A DNA stretch of 64,000 bases from contig NZ_OBMR01000013.1 of assembly GCF_900218035.1 (NCBI RefSeq), forward strand, positions 37,019-101,018, given 5' to 3'. This DNA is from Pseudobutyrivibrio ruminis DSM 9787. GTDB lineage: Bacteria > Bacillota > Clostridia > Lachnospirales > Lachnospiraceae. Position 1 is the stretch's first letter. Each line of letters starts with the position of its first letter. Below the pieces are notes generated by a model. It had not been told where the DNA came from and searched no databases. It saw only the letters and a list, made by a program, of their open reading frames with translations. Below, piece by piece: positions 1 to 8,214 of this stretch. The position numbers and the translations under genes are program-made.

Positions 1-291
1 ATTACAGATGCTCAGGGTAACGCTCTTTCATGGGCAAGTGCTGGTGGTCTAGGATTTAGAGGTTCAAGGAAATCTACTCCTTATGCTGCACAGATGGCAG
101 CAGAGACAGCAGTTAAGGCTGCTTTAGTTCACGGTTTAAAGAGTGTAGATGTATTCGTAAAGGGACCAGGTTCAGGACGTGAAGCTGCAATCAGAGCAAT
201 CGATGCAAACGGCGTTCAGGTTCTTACAATCAAGGATGTTACTCCAGTTCCACATAACGGATGTCGTCCACCAAAGCGTAGAAGAGTCTAA
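1..291 (+). CDS. rpsK: 30S ribosomal protein S11 (C-terminal part)
   Basis: Structural protein of the 30S platform that contacts 16S rRNA near the mRNA exit region. The window opens inside the gene. The frame is open from base 1 ([20 protein letters not shown]), upstream of the first internal ATG at 94, and ends in the typical basic S11 tail [13 protein letters not shown]. The [11 protein letters not shown] stretch is characteristic of the family. rpsD follows after 16 nt with an AGGAGG SD, in the usual alpha-operon order rpsK-rpsD-rpoA-rplQ. The 5' end lies outside the window. Confidence 0.97.
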   Translation: MTDAQGNALSWASAGGLGFRGSRKSTPYAAQMAAETAVKAALVHGLKSVDVFVKGPGSGREAAIRAIDANGVQVLTIKDVTPVPHNGCRPPKRRRV

Positions 292-307
292 TTAGGAGGG
301 AAATCTA

Positions 308-901
308 ATGGCAGTTAATAAGACACCAGTTCTTAAAAGATGTAGATCTCTTGATTTAGATCCTACATTTTTAGGATATGATAAAAAGTCACGTAGACAG
401 AAGAATAGAGGAAGAGGCAAGAAGTCTGAGTACGCTCTTCAGCTTCAGGAGAAGCAGAAGGCTAAGTTCATTTATGGCGTACTTGAGAAGCCTTTCCGTA
501 ATTATTATGAGAAGGCTGACCGTCAGAAGGGTATGACAGGTGAAAACCTTATGACAATGCTTGAGAGCCGTCTTGATAACGTAGTATTCCGTATGGGATT
601 TGCTCGTACAAGAAAAGAAGCTCGTCAGGTTGTTGATCACAAGATGTTCCTTGTAAACGGCAAGCCAGTAAATGTTCCTTCATATCTTGTAAAGGCAGGC
701 GATGTTATCGAAGTTCGCGAGAAGTCAAAGAGCCTTCAGAGATTTAAGGATATCGCAGAGGTTACAGCTGGTAGAACAACTCCAGAGTGGGTTGATGTTG
801 ATGCTGAGAACCTTAAGGGTACAGTTAAAGAGCTTCCTAATAGAGAGCAGATTGATGTACCAGTAGACGAGATGCTTATCGTCGAGTTATATTCAAAATA
901 A
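308..901 (+). CDS. rpsD: 30S ribosomal protein S4
   Basis: Primary 16S rRNA-binding protein that nucleates assembly of the 30S body; in several bacteria it also represses the alpha operon. The 197 residues match the usual ~200. An N-terminal S4 domain is followed by an S4 RNA-binding motif (about residues 90-150: [15 protein letters not shown], then [22 protein letters not shown]). The family's N-terminal zinc cysteines are absent, as in many Firmicutes. AGGAGG lies 7 nt before the ATG. Unlike a tightly packed alpha operon, rpoA lies 174 nt away behind two hairpins. Confidence 0.97.
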   Translation: MAVNKTPVLKRCRSLDLDPTFLGYDKKSRRQKNRGRGKKSEYALQLQEKQKAKFIYGVLEKPFRNYYEKADRQKGMTGENLMTMLESRLDNVVFRMGFARTRKEARQVVDHKMFLVNGKPVNVPSYLVKAGDVIEVREKSKSLQRFKDIAEVTAGRTTPEWVDVDAENLKGTVKELPNREQIDVPVDEMLIVELYSK

Positions 902-927
902 TAATTATTAGTAAATGTTTACAAAAA

Positions 928-957
928 GCACTTATACAAGCTTGCTTGTATAAGTGC
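928..957 (+). other. 13-bp perfect hairpin with CTTG tetraloop after rpsD
   Basis: GCACTTATACAAG (928-940) and CTTGTATAAGTGC (945-957) are perfect inverted repeats around a CTTG loop, followed by the moderately T-rich GATTTGTT. It could be a terminator, an RNA-processing or 3'-protection element, or a regulatory site. It lies inside what is normally a continuous ribosomal operon. Confidence 0.8.
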
Positions 958-998
958 GATTTGTTACAATTTTACTATGTGGCAATAAGTAATCTGAT

Positions 999-1026
999 GG
1001 AATATTTATTAAATATTCCTTTTTTA
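999..1026 (+). terminator. Rho-independent terminator or attenuator before rpoA
   Basis: GGAATATTT (999-1007) pairs with AAATATTCC (1011-1019) around a 3-nt loop and runs into six T residues (1020-1025). The stem is AT-rich but perfect. It would end or attenuate transcription coming from rpsD and lower rpoA expression relative to the ribosomal protein genes, unless rpoA has its own promoter at about 1027-1060. Confidence 0.7.
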
Positions 1027-1075
1027 GAGTCTAGTACATTAAGTTTCATAATTTATGAAATAAGGAGGCAATGTA

Positions 1076-2035
1076 GTGTTAAATTTTGAAAACCCAAATA
1101 TTGAAATCGTAGAGATTTCTGAGGACAAAAAATACGGCAGATTCGTTGTTGAACCCCTTGAGAGAGGTTATGGTATAACACTTGGTAATTCACTTCGCAG
1201 AATTATGCTTTCGTCTCTGCCAGGAGCTGCAGTTAGCCAGATAAAGATTGAAGGCGTTCTTCATGAGTTCAGTGCCATTCCAGGTGTAAAAGAGGATGTT
1301 ACTGAAATCGTAATGAACATCAAGGAGCTTGCTATTAGAAATAATAGCTCTTCAGATGAGCCAAAGACAGCATATATTGAGTTCGAGGGAGAGGGAGTTG
1401 TTACAGCTGCTGATATCCAGGTTGACTCTGATATCGAGATTATCAATCCTGATCTTGTTATTGCACATCTTAATGGTGGTAATGATTGCAAGCTTTACAT
1501 GGAGCTTACAATTACAAAGAATCGTGGATATATCTCTGCAGATAAGAACAAAACTCCAGATACTCCAATCGGTAAGATTGCAGTTGACTCAATTTACACA
1601 CCAGTTGAGCGTGTAAATATGACAGTTGAGGACACTCGTGTAGGCCAGGTTACAGATTATGACAAGCTTACACTTGATGTATATACAAATGGTACAATGG
1701 GTCCAGATGAAGCCGTTTCTATGGCTGCAAAGGTACTCAGCGAGCATTTAAATCTTTTTGTTAACCTTTCAGATGCTGCTCAGGATCTTAGCGTTATCGC
1801 TGACAAGCCTGATGATACAACAGGTAAGACTCTTGAAATGAGCATTGATGAGCTTGAGCTTTCAGTTCGTTCATACAACTGCTTAAAGAGAGCTGGTATC
1901 AACACAGTAGCAGAGCTTTGCGACAAGTCACCAGATGACATGATGAAGGTTCGTAACCTTGGTCGCAAGTCAATGGAAGAAGTAGAGCAGAAGCTTAGCG
2001 AGCTTGGTCTTTCACTTAGAATGGTAGAGGACTAG
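1076..2035 (+). CDS. rpoA: DNA-directed RNA polymerase alpha subunit
   Basis: Scaffold subunit whose N-terminal domain dimerises to nucleate RNA polymerase assembly; the C-terminal domain (CTD) binds UP elements and activators. The 319 residues are normal for the family. The N-terminal domain shows [20 protein letters not shown] (about residues 30-50). The CTD holds the helix-hairpin-helix [18 protein letters not shown] and [15 protein letters not shown]. The start is a GTG, 6 nt after AGGAGG; TTA follows as codon 2 ([14 protein letters not shown]). Hairpins flank the gene on both sides, so it may be expressed differently from the ribosomal protein genes. Confidence 0.98.
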   Translation: MLNFENPNIEIVEISEDKKYGRFVVEPLERGYGITLGNSLRRIMLSSLPGAAVSQIKIEGVLHEFSAIPGVKEDVTEIVMNIKELAIRNNSSSDEPKTAYIEFEGEGVVTAADIQVDSDIEIINPDLVIAHLNGGNDCKLYMELTITKNRGYISADKNKTPDTPIGKIAVDSIYTPVERVNMTVEDTRVGQVTDYDKLTLDVYTNGTMGPDEAVSMAAKVLSEHLNLFVNLSDAAQDLSVIADKPDDTTGKTLEMSIDELELSVRSYNCLKRAGINTVAELCDKSPDDMMKVRNLGRKSMEEVEQKLSELGLSLRMVED

Positions 2036-2062
2036 TTCGAGAGCATATAGTAACAGGAAATA

Positions 2063-2100
2063 ATACGTGACGGATAAGACCGATGAGCACTGTCGCGCAT
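2063..2100 (+). ncRNA. Conserved-loop hairpin A between rpoA and rplQ
   Basis: CGTGACGG (2066-2073) pairs with CTGTCGCG (2090-2097), including G-U pairs, and closes a 16-nt loop, ATAAGACCGATGAGCA. The outer bases 2063-2064 and 2099-2100 may extend the stem. Element B 52 nt downstream has the same loop on a different stem, which is what an RNA-level element predicts. Confidence 0.7.
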
Positions 2101-2117
2101 GCCTTTCCATTAATCAA

Positions 2118-2149
2118 GTTACGGGGTAAGACCGATGAGCACCTGTAAC
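2118..2149 (+). ncRNA. Conserved-loop hairpin B upstream of rplQ
   Basis: GTTACGGG (2118-2125) pairs with CCTGTAAC (2142-2149), again with one G-U pair at the sixth position, and closes GTAAGACCGATGAGCA. Fifteen of the sixteen loop bases equal those of element A, while several stem pairs differ by compensatory changes. It ends 22 nt before the rplQ ATG, so it could act on rplQ translation or mRNA processing. Confidence 0.7.
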
Positions 2150-2171
2150 GCCAGCTATAAGGAGAAAAGAA

Positions 2172-2696
2172 ATGGCAAAGTACAGAAAATTAAGCAGAAC
2201 ATCATCACAGAGAAAAGCTCTTTTAAGAAACCAGGTAACAGAGCTTCTTTATCACGGCAAGATCGTTACAACTGAAGCTAAGGCTAAGGAAGTAAAGAAG
2301 ATTGCTGAGCACATCATTACTCTTGGTGTTAAGGAAAAGGATAACTTCGAAGAAGTTACAGTTCAGGCTAAGGTAGCACGCAAGGACAAAGATGGTAAGA
2401 GAGTAAAGGAAGTTGTTGATGGCAAGAAGGTAACTGTATACGATACAGTTGATAAGAAGATTAAGAAGGATTCTCCTTCAAGACTTCACGCTCGTCGTCA
2501 GATGATGCAGGTTCTTTACACACCTACAGCTAAGGGTGCTAAGAAGAGCGAGACACACAAGGTTGATATGGCTAACTTTGTATTTGATGAGATTGCTCCA
2601 AAGTATGTTGACCGCAAGGGTGGTTACACACGTATCGTTAAGATCGGACCACGTAAGGGCGATGCAGCTATGGAAGTAGTTCTTGAGCTTGTATAA
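2172..2696 (+). CDS. rplQ: 50S ribosomal protein L17, long form
   Basis: Protein of the 50S subunit near the exit tunnel. It begins with the family signature MAKYRKLSRTSSQRKALLRNQ and ends GPRKGDAAMEVVLEL. At 174 residues it is longer than the ~120-130 of E. coli or B. subtilis L17. The extra length is a lysine-rich segment at about residues 50-100 (KEKDNFEEVTV to VYDTVDKKIKKDS). AAGGAG lies 7 nt upstream of the ATG. It is last in the alpha operon and is followed by a strong terminator. Confidence 0.96.
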   Translation: MAKYRKLSRTSSQRKALLRNQVTELLYHGKIVTTEAKAKEVKKIAEHIITLGVKEKDNFEEVTVQAKVARKDKDGKRVKEVVDGKKVTVYDTVDKKIKKDSPSRLHARRQMMQVLYTPTAKGAKKSETHKVDMANFVFDEIAPKYVDRKGGYTRIVKIGPRKGDAAMEVVLELV

Positions 2697-2712
2697 TATA
2701 TATTTGCTTTTT

Positions 2713-2741
2713 AAACCAGGACATTAGTCCTGGTTTTTTTA
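2713..2741 (+). terminator. Rho-independent terminator after rplQ
   Basis: AAACCAGGAC (2713-2722) and GTCCTGGTTT (2727-2736) form a 10-bp stem with an ATTA loop and a run of seven or more T residues. It ends the ribosomal operon. Confidence 0.93.
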
Positions 2742-2882
2742 TTGAAATAATAGATTCCATATGTATATTGCCTATGGTGAAAAATCTATAATATTATATA
2801 AAATGCTAAAATAAATACTATATTAAAAATAAAATGTGGTGTATTCTAAAAGCAAGAAAGAAATTAATGGGAGGTCTTAAGT

Positions 2883-4247
2883 ATGGCAGCTGATAGCACA
2901 AAGAAAATGACAGAAGGAAGCCCAATGAAGCTTATATTAGGGTTTTCCATTCCTATGCTTGCGGGACTTTTATTCCAACAAATGTACAACCTTGTTGATA
3001 CTATTATAGTTGGTCAAACATTAGGAGATAATGCATTAGCTGCAGTAGGTTCAACTGGATCTATTAATTTTTTAATCAATGGTTTTTGTATAGGAGTCTG
3101 TTCGGGTTTTGCAATTCCTGTTGCCCAACGATTTGGAGCAGAATCCTATGATTCGATGCGTAAGTTTGTAGGAAACTCAATAATAATATCTGGCATATTT
3201 GCTCTTGCTATAACATTAGTAGTAAGTATCTTTTGTTATCAAATATTGGAGATTATGCAAACCCCAAATGATATTATCAAGCTAGCGTATTCCTATATTT
3301 CAATTATATTTTTCGGAATACCAGTTACTTTTTTGTATAATCTTACCGCTGGTATAATGCGTTCGCTAGGAGATAGCAAAACGCCAACCTACTTCTTAAT
3401 TATGGCAGCAGGAATCAATATTGTATTAGATATTGTTTTTATTATAGTTTTGGGAATGAGCGTAGATGGTCCAGCACTTGCAACTGTGATATCTCAGTTT
3501 ATTGCTGGCATAAGCTGTTTGATATATATGAAAAAGAAATTTCCGATTCTTAAGCTGGCAAAAAATGATTTAAAGCTAGGTCCACATCATACAGCAGTTT
3601 TAATATCAATGGGTCTTCCATTTGGCTTGCAATACTCTATAACAGCAATTGGCTCGGTTGTTCTACAGACTGCTGTTAATGGCTTAGGTACTGTCGCTGT
3701 AGCTTCTATGACAGCAGGCTCTAAAGTATCTATGTTTGTAGTATGTCCTTTTGATGCACTTGGAGGCACTATGGCCACATTTGCAGGTCAAAATGTTGGC
3801 GCAAAAGATATCCAAAGAGTTCGAAAAGGTGTATGGACAGCGCAGATGTTAGGAACGATATATGCAATACTCATCTTTATAGTATTGTTCTTTAGTGGAA
3901 GTACAATCTTAAGGTTATTTACATCTACGGACATTGTTATTAAACAGGCTAGAATGTTCTTATTGGCAAATAGTATTACCTATACTTTGCTTGCAGGAGT
4001 TAATATATTTAGATTTGCAATCCAGGGAATGGGATTCTCCACATTTGCGGTATTTGCAGGTGTAATGGAGATGATAGCTCGTATATTAGTAGCATTTACT
4101 TTGGTACCTATGATAGGCTTTAGCGGAGCTATATGGGCCAGTCCTGTAGCATGGCTTTTTGCAGACCTGTTCTTAGTGCCAGGATTCTATTATTGTTGTA
4201 AAAAATTAACTGATAAATATGGAGGAGATAAAGTAATCCACATTTAG
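2883..4247 (+). CDS. MATE family efflux transporter
   Basis: Multi-antimicrobial extrusion (MATE) antiporter, a membrane protein that exports cationic compounds using H+ or Na+ gradients. The 454 residues form about twelve hydrophobic segments in two bundles. The N-terminal bundle carries FSIPMLAGLLFQQMYNLVDTIIVGQ, typical of the NorM/DinF group, and SLGDSKTPTYFLI ends its helix 4-5 region. GGGAGG lies 8 nt before the ATG. It stands alone after the rplQ terminator and before an SDR gene with its own promoter. The substrate cannot be told from sequence. Confidence 0.93.
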   Translation: MAADSTKKMTEGSPMKLILGFSIPMLAGLLFQQMYNLVDTIIVGQTLGDNALAAVGSTGSINFLINGFCIGVCSGFAIPVAQRFGAESYDSMRKFVGNSIIISGIFALAITLVVSIFCYQILEIMQTPNDIIKLAYSYISIIFFGIPVTFLYNLTAGIMRSLGDSKTPTYFLIMAAGINIVLDIVFIIVLGMSVDGPALATVISQFIAGISCLIYMKKKFPILKLAKNDLKLGPHHTAVLISMGLPFGLQYSITAIGSVVLQTAVNGLGTVAVASMTAGSKVSMFVVCPFDALGGTMATFAGQNVGAKDIQRVRKGVWTAQMLGTIYAILIFIVLFFSGSTILRLFTSTDIVIKQARMFLLANSITYTLLAGVNIFRFAIQGMGFSTFAVFAGVMEMIARILVAFTLVPMIGFSGAIWASPVAWLFADLFLVPGFYYCCKKLTDKYGGDKVIHI

Positions 4248-4314
4248 TGTTTGATAATTAACAAACGAATTGTCTGAAAAATACAAAATAAATACAAAAT
4301 TATGCAAAAATACT

Positions 4315-4344
4315 TTTACATTTTTCCTGAGATTTTGATACAAT
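4315..4344 (+). promoter_or_regulatory. Sigma-A type promoter for the SDR gene
   Basis: TTTACA (4315-4320), an 18-bp spacer and TACAAT (4339-4344) lie 28 nt ahead of the SDR start codon. Confidence 0.6.
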
Positions 4345-4371
4345 GGCATAAAATTAAAGGAGGAAGTTTTT

Positions 4372-5151
4372 ATGGAGAAAAAGTATTTTGATTTATCAGG
4401 TCAAGTAGCGCTTATTACAGGGTGCTCATCAGGGCTTGGCGTACAGATGGCCAAGGCATTGGCAGCCCAGGGATGTAATATAGTAGCAGTTGCCCGTCGC
4501 CAGAATCTTATTGAAGAGGTGGCAAAAGAGATTTCTGACACATTCGGTGTTAAGGCTATTGGAGTTCCTTGTGATATCACGGATACTGAGAAAGTAAATG
4601 CTGCAGTAGATACAGTCCTTAAAGAGTTTGGCAGAATTGATATTTTAATTAATAATGCTGGTACAGGATCAGGAGCAACACCAGCAGAGGATGTTGAAGA
4701 TGCTCAATTTGAAGGAGAAGTAGCCATTGATTTGACAGGTAGTTTTAAGATGGCCAGAGCCATTGCTAAAAAGGCTATGATTCCTGCTGGATATGGCCGT
4801 ATTATAAATATTGCTTCTATGTATGGCTTAGTTGGAAATAATATTGCTCCAGCAGCTGCATACCACGCTGCAAAGGGCGGTGTTGTAAATCTCACAAGAG
4901 CGCTTGCATCAGAGTGGGGAAATAAGGGAATTACAGTGAATGCTATTTGCCCAGGATACTTTGAAACACCACTTACAAAAGAAATATTGGATAGTGAGTT
5001 TTTCCAGCAATATGCAAAGACTATGATTCCTCTTAACAGATATGGTAAAGAGGGCGAGCTAGACACAGCAGCAATTTTCCTTGCATCTCCAGCAAGTACA
5101 TATGTTAATGGTGTAATTCTTCCAGTTGATGGCGGATATACATGTATGTAA
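4372..5151 (+). CDS. Short-chain dehydrogenase/reductase (gluconate 5-dehydrogenase-like)
   Basis: Classical SDR oxidoreductase of 259 residues acting on a sugar acid or alcohol with NAD(P)H. It has the nucleotide-binding TGCSSGLG motif (about residues 16-23), NNAG (about 93-96), the catalytic Ser in INIASMYG, and YHAAKGG with the catalytic Tyr/Lys pair, then the C-terminal PVDGGYTCM. The overall pattern resembles gluconate 5-dehydrogenase/KduD-type SDRs, but SDR substrates are poorly predicted by sequence. AGGAGG precedes the ATG. It is monocistronic, between its own promoter and terminator. Confidence 0.85.
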   Translation: MEKKYFDLSGQVALITGCSSGLGVQMAKALAAQGCNIVAVARRQNLIEEVAKEISDTFGVKAIGVPCDITDTEKVNAAVDTVLKEFGRIDILINNAGTGSGATPAEDVEDAQFEGEVAIDLTGSFKMARAIAKKAMIPAGYGRIINIASMYGLVGNNIAPAAAYHAAKGGVVNLTRALASEWGNKGITVNAICPGYFETPLTKEILDSEFFQQYAKTMIPLNRYGKEGELDTAAIFLASPASTYVNGVILPVDGGYTCM

Positions 5152-5153
5152 TC

Positions 5154-5181
5154 AATATGGGCCTGGTGGGCCCATATTTTT
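5154..5181 (+). terminator. Rho-independent terminator after the SDR gene
   Basis: AATATGGGC (5154-5162) pairs with GCCCATATT (5170-5178) and is followed by TTTTTG. Confidence 0.88.
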
Positions 5182-5188
5182 GTTCTTG

Positions 5189-5217
5189 TTGACTTTAGTG
5201 ATTAAAAGTGCTAAAGT
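5189..5217 (+). promoter_or_regulatory. Sigma-A type promoter for the ABC importer operon
   Basis: TTGACT (5189-5194), 17 bp, TAAAGT (5212-5217), 33 nt ahead of the binding-protein start. I see no T-box or riboswitch in the short leader. Confidence 0.7.
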
Positions 5218-5249
5218 ACTTCAAAGAAGAATAATCAGGAGGGGAAAAC

Positions 5250-6287
5250 ATGAAGAAGAAAATACTTGCATCAGTTTTGGCGTCAGTAATGGTTCTTAGC
5301 ATGGTTGGTTGCGGTACAGATGCAGCCGCTCAAAAGGAAGCAGAAACAGCCACAACAACCGAAACAACAGAAGAAACTACTACAGATGCTAATCAGACAT
5401 ACAATGTAGGAGTAATTCAGTTAGTGCAGCATCCAGCCCTTGATACAGCAACAGAGGGATTTTCAGATGCTTTAAAAGAGAAGCTTGGGGATCAGGTAGA
5501 AATCAACGTACAGAATGCTTCTGGTGATACAGCTACATGTGCCACAATTGCAAATTCGTTTGTATCAGATAATGTTGATTTGATTATGGCTAATGCAACA
5601 CCTGCAATGCAGGCTAGTTCAACAGCAACAAATTCTATTCCAATCGTAGCTACATCTATTACAGATTATGGTACAGCACTTGGAATTAAAGATTGGGAAG
5701 GTACAACAGGAATCAACGTAACAGGTACATCTGATTTGGCTCCACTTGATGGACAGGCAGAAATGTTAAATGAGCTTTTCCCAGATGCAAAAGAAGTAGG
5801 AATCATCTACTGCTCTGGCGAGGATAATTCATTATATCAGGCAAATCAGATTACAACATATCTTGAGGACTATGGATACAATGTTACAGCATACACATTC
5901 TCTGACTCAGCAGACGTTGCAACAGTAGTTCAGACAGCATGCGGAGAAAGCGATGTATTATATGTTCCTACAGATAATGTAGCAGCAAGTTGCGCTGAAA
6001 CAATCAACAATGTAGCACTTACAGCAGGCGTGCCAATCATCGCTGGTGAGGAAGGAATCTGTAAGGGATGCGGTATCGCAACACTTTCTATTTCATACTA
6101 TGATATCGGATATGCAGCAGGTCTTATGGCTTACGAAATCCTTGTTAATGGACAGGACCCTGCTACATATGAGATTCAGTATGCAACAGAGTTTACAAAG
6201 GAATATAATCCAGTAATTGCAGAAGCGCTCGGAATTGAGCTTCCAGATGATTATGTTGCAATCGAGATGGAAGAAGAGGCTGAATAA
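5250..6287 (+). CDS. ABC transporter substrate-binding lipoprotein (ABC_sub_bind/TrpX type)
   Basis: Extracytoplasmic solute receptor tethered as a lipoprotein. The signal MKKKILASVLASVMVLSMVGC ends at Cys21, followed by a Thr/Glu-rich linker (about residues 25-48). The mature part starts YNVGVIQLVQHPALDTATEGF, diagnostic of the family with YtlA and streptococcal TrpX, proposed to bind aromatic or related small compounds. Length (345) is normal. AGGAGGGG precedes the ATG. A permease and an ATPase gene follow. Substrate unproven. Confidence 0.9.
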   Translation: MKKKILASVLASVMVLSMVGCGTDAAAQKEAETATTTETTEETTTDANQTYNVGVIQLVQHPALDTATEGFSDALKEKLGDQVEINVQNASGDTATCATIANSFVSDNVDLIMANATPAMQASSTATNSIPIVATSITDYGTALGIKDWEGTTGINVTGTSDLAPLDGQAEMLNELFPDAKEVGIIYCSGEDNSLYQANQITTYLEDYGYNVTAYTFSDSADVATVVQTACGESDVLYVPTDNVAASCAETINNVALTAGVPIIAGEEGICKGCGIATLSISYYDIGYAAGLMAYEILVNGQDPATYEIQYATEFTKEYNPVIAEALGIELPDDYVAIEMEEEAE

Positions 6288-6320
6288 TAAGATTTAGCAA
6301 CAAAATAAAATTATTTTGGG

Positions 6321-6350
6321 GCAAGGTCAGAAATTTTGACCTTGCTCTTT
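6321..6350 (+). terminator. Intra-operon attenuator between binding protein and permease
   Basis: GCAAGGTCA (6321-6329) and TGACCTTGC (6337-6345) form a perfect 9-bp stem with a 7-nt loop and a short TCTTT tail. The hairpin sits directly before the permease SD, so it probably trims transcription or protects the upstream mRNA and gives an excess of binding protein over permease. Confidence 0.75.
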
Positions 6351-6360
6351 GGAGTTTAAA

Positions 6361-7284
6361 ATGGGAATTGAAACATTAATTGCAGGAATGCCTGGTACAG
6401 TTGCACAGGGAATAATATACGGAATAATGGCACTAGGCATCTACATTACATTCAAATTATTAAATTTTGCAGATTTATCGGTAGATGGATCATTTGCAAC
6501 AGGAGGAGCTGTTGCAGCTATGGTGATTATATCAGGCCATTCTTGGGTGTTGGCTTTGGTACTTGCATTAATCGCAGGAGCATTGGCTGGATTGATCACA
6601 GGCGTATTACATACAGTTCTTGGAATTCCTGATATATTGGCAGGTATTCTTACTCAGCTCGCATTATATTCAATAAATTTGAGAATTGCTAAAAATCAGC
6701 CAAACACTCCTATTTCAGTAGATAAGTACAATTTGGCTGTTTCACTTAGATATAAAACAGATGCGTTAATCACTGTTCTTGTGATTGCTGTGATTATAAT
6801 AGCAATTATGTATTGGTTCTTTGGAACAGAAATGGGTTCTGCACTTCGTGCTACAGGAACAAACCCAGCCATGGCAAAAGCCCAGGGAATTAACGTAAAT
6901 GTTATGAAAGCATTAGGACTTGTAGTATCAAATGCACTAGTTGCTTTTGCAGGCGCATTATTTGCTCAGTTCAATGGTAATGCTGATGTAAATATGGGTA
7001 GAGGCGCGATTGTAATAGGATTGGCATCCATCATTATTGGAGATGTGTTATGTAATGCATTTTTCAAGAAAAAGAGTACATTCTGGCTTGCACTTGGTTT
7101 TGTAATTGTAGGTGGTATTCTTTATTACATTTTCATAGCATTTGTATTGTGGCTCAAGATGCCAGCAAATGACATGAAATTGTTCACAGCGATAATAGTA
7201 GCAATATTCCTTGCTGTGCCATATTTAAAGAATAAAATGAATAGCTCCTTCTTTAAGGCGGCAAAAAGAGGAGGTAAACGATAA
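6361..7284 (+). CDS. ABC transporter permease (branched-chain/TrpY type)
   Basis: Integral membrane subunit of the importer whose binding protein precedes it. About 307 residues with eight or more hydrophobic segments. LNFADLSVDGSFATGGAVAA and SALRATGTNPAMAKAQGIN are typical of the LivH/RbsC-like permease fold of this family. I chose ATG 6361 because GGAG at 6351-6354 sits 6 nt upstream; an in-frame TTG at 6349 would overlap that SD. The stop overlaps the ATPase start (TAATG), suggesting translational coupling. Confidence 0.9.
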   Translation: MGIETLIAGMPGTVAQGIIYGIMALGIYITFKLLNFADLSVDGSFATGGAVAAMVIISGHSWVLALVLALIAGALAGLITGVLHTVLGIPDILAGILTQLALYSINLRIAKNQPNTPISVDKYNLAVSLRYKTDALITVLVIAVIIIAIMYWFFGTEMGSALRATGTNPAMAKAQGINVNVMKALGLVVSNALVAFAGALFAQFNGNADVNMGRGAIVIGLASIIIGDVLCNAFFKKKSTFWLALGFVIVGGILYYIFIAFVLWLKMPANDMKLFTAIIVAIFLAVPYLKNKMNSSFFKAAKRGGKR

Positions 7285-8081
7285 TGCTTAATGCTAATAA
7301 AATTAGAAAAACTTTTAATGCTGGGACAATTAATGAAAAAGTAGCATTATCAGGTGCATCTCTTTATTTAGAGGAGGGCGAATTCTGCACAGTAATTGGT
7401 GGAAATGGTGCAGGAAAATCCACATTTCTTAATGCGATTGCAGGTGTATGGCCAGTAGATGCAGGTTCTATCTCAATAGATGGTGTTGATGTTACCGGCC
7501 TTCCAGAGCACAAGCGTGCCCGTTACTTGGGAAGAGTGTTCCAGGACCCTATGACAGGTACTGCAGCAAACATGCAGATTGATGAAAACATGGCTTTGGC
7601 AGCACGCAGAGGAAAAGCAAGAGGTTTAGGCTGGGGCGTTACGAAAGCTGAAAGAGAAAGATATCACGAAATGCTAAAGCAGTTGGATTTGGGCTTGGAA
7701 GATAGACTTACAGCTAAAGTGGGATTGCTTTCAGGAGGACAACGCCAGGCACTTACGCTTCTTATGGCAACTATTCAGAAGCCAAAGGTTTTACTGCTAG
7801 ATGAGCACACAGCAGCCCTCGATCCAAAGACTGCAGCAAAGGTTCTTGAAATAACTGATATGCTAATTAAAGAGAATAATCTTACAGCCATGATGGTTAC
7901 CCATAATATGAGAGATGCCATCCATTATGGTAATCGACTTATCATGATGAATGAGGGCAGAGTTATTCTCAACATTTCGGGAGAAGAAAAAAAGAATCTT
8001 ACAATTGAGGACCTTTTACATAAATTTGAAGAGGTATCTGGTACAGAGTTCACTAACGATACAGAAATATTATCAAAGTAA
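7284..8081 (+). CDS. ABC transporter ATP-binding protein
   Basis: Cytoplasmic ATPase energising the importer. The 265 residues carry Walker A GGNGAGKST (about 39-47), Q-loop VFQDP, signature LLSGGQRQAL, Walker B VLLLDEHTAALDP and the switch histidine in MMVTHNM. The Walker B region reads DEHTAALDP, with His where most ABC ATPases have Pro; this is common in the TrpZ/YtlC-like group. AGGAGG lies just before the ATG, which overlaps the permease stop by one base. Last gene of the operon. Confidence 0.92.
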   Translation: MLNANKIRKTFNAGTINEKVALSGASLYLEEGEFCTVIGGNGAGKSTFLNAIAGVWPVDAGSISIDGVDVTGLPEHKRARYLGRVFQDPMTGTAANMQIDENMALAARRGKARGLGWGVTKAERERYHEMLKQLDLGLEDRLTAKVGLLSGGQRQALTLLMATIQKPKVLLLDEHTAALDPKTAAKVLEITDMLIKENNLTAMMVTHNMRDAIHYGNRLIMMNEGRVILNISGEEKKNLTIEDLLHKFEEVSGTEFTNDTEILSK

Positions 8082-8087
8082 ATTATA

Positions 8088-8127
8088 CAAAACCGTCAGC
8101 AATGTTTGCAGACGGTTTTGTTTTTTA
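8088..8127 (+). terminator. Rho-independent terminator after the ABC operon
   Basis: CAAAACCGTC (8088-8097) and GACGGTTTTG (8111-8120) form the lower stem, with AGCA/TTGC able to extend it, followed by TTTTTT. Confidence 0.92.
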
Positions 8128-8214
8128 TATCTATTAAAATTTTATTAAAATCATTACTTTTCCACTATTTTATGATAAATTAATATAAGAATTTTCTACA
8201 AAACGGAGGCAGTT

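Noticed and set aside
2067..2129. Short GTG frame of 20 codons through the rpoA-rplQ hairpins
   Set aside because: No SD and the pattern is explained better by conserved RNA hairpins.
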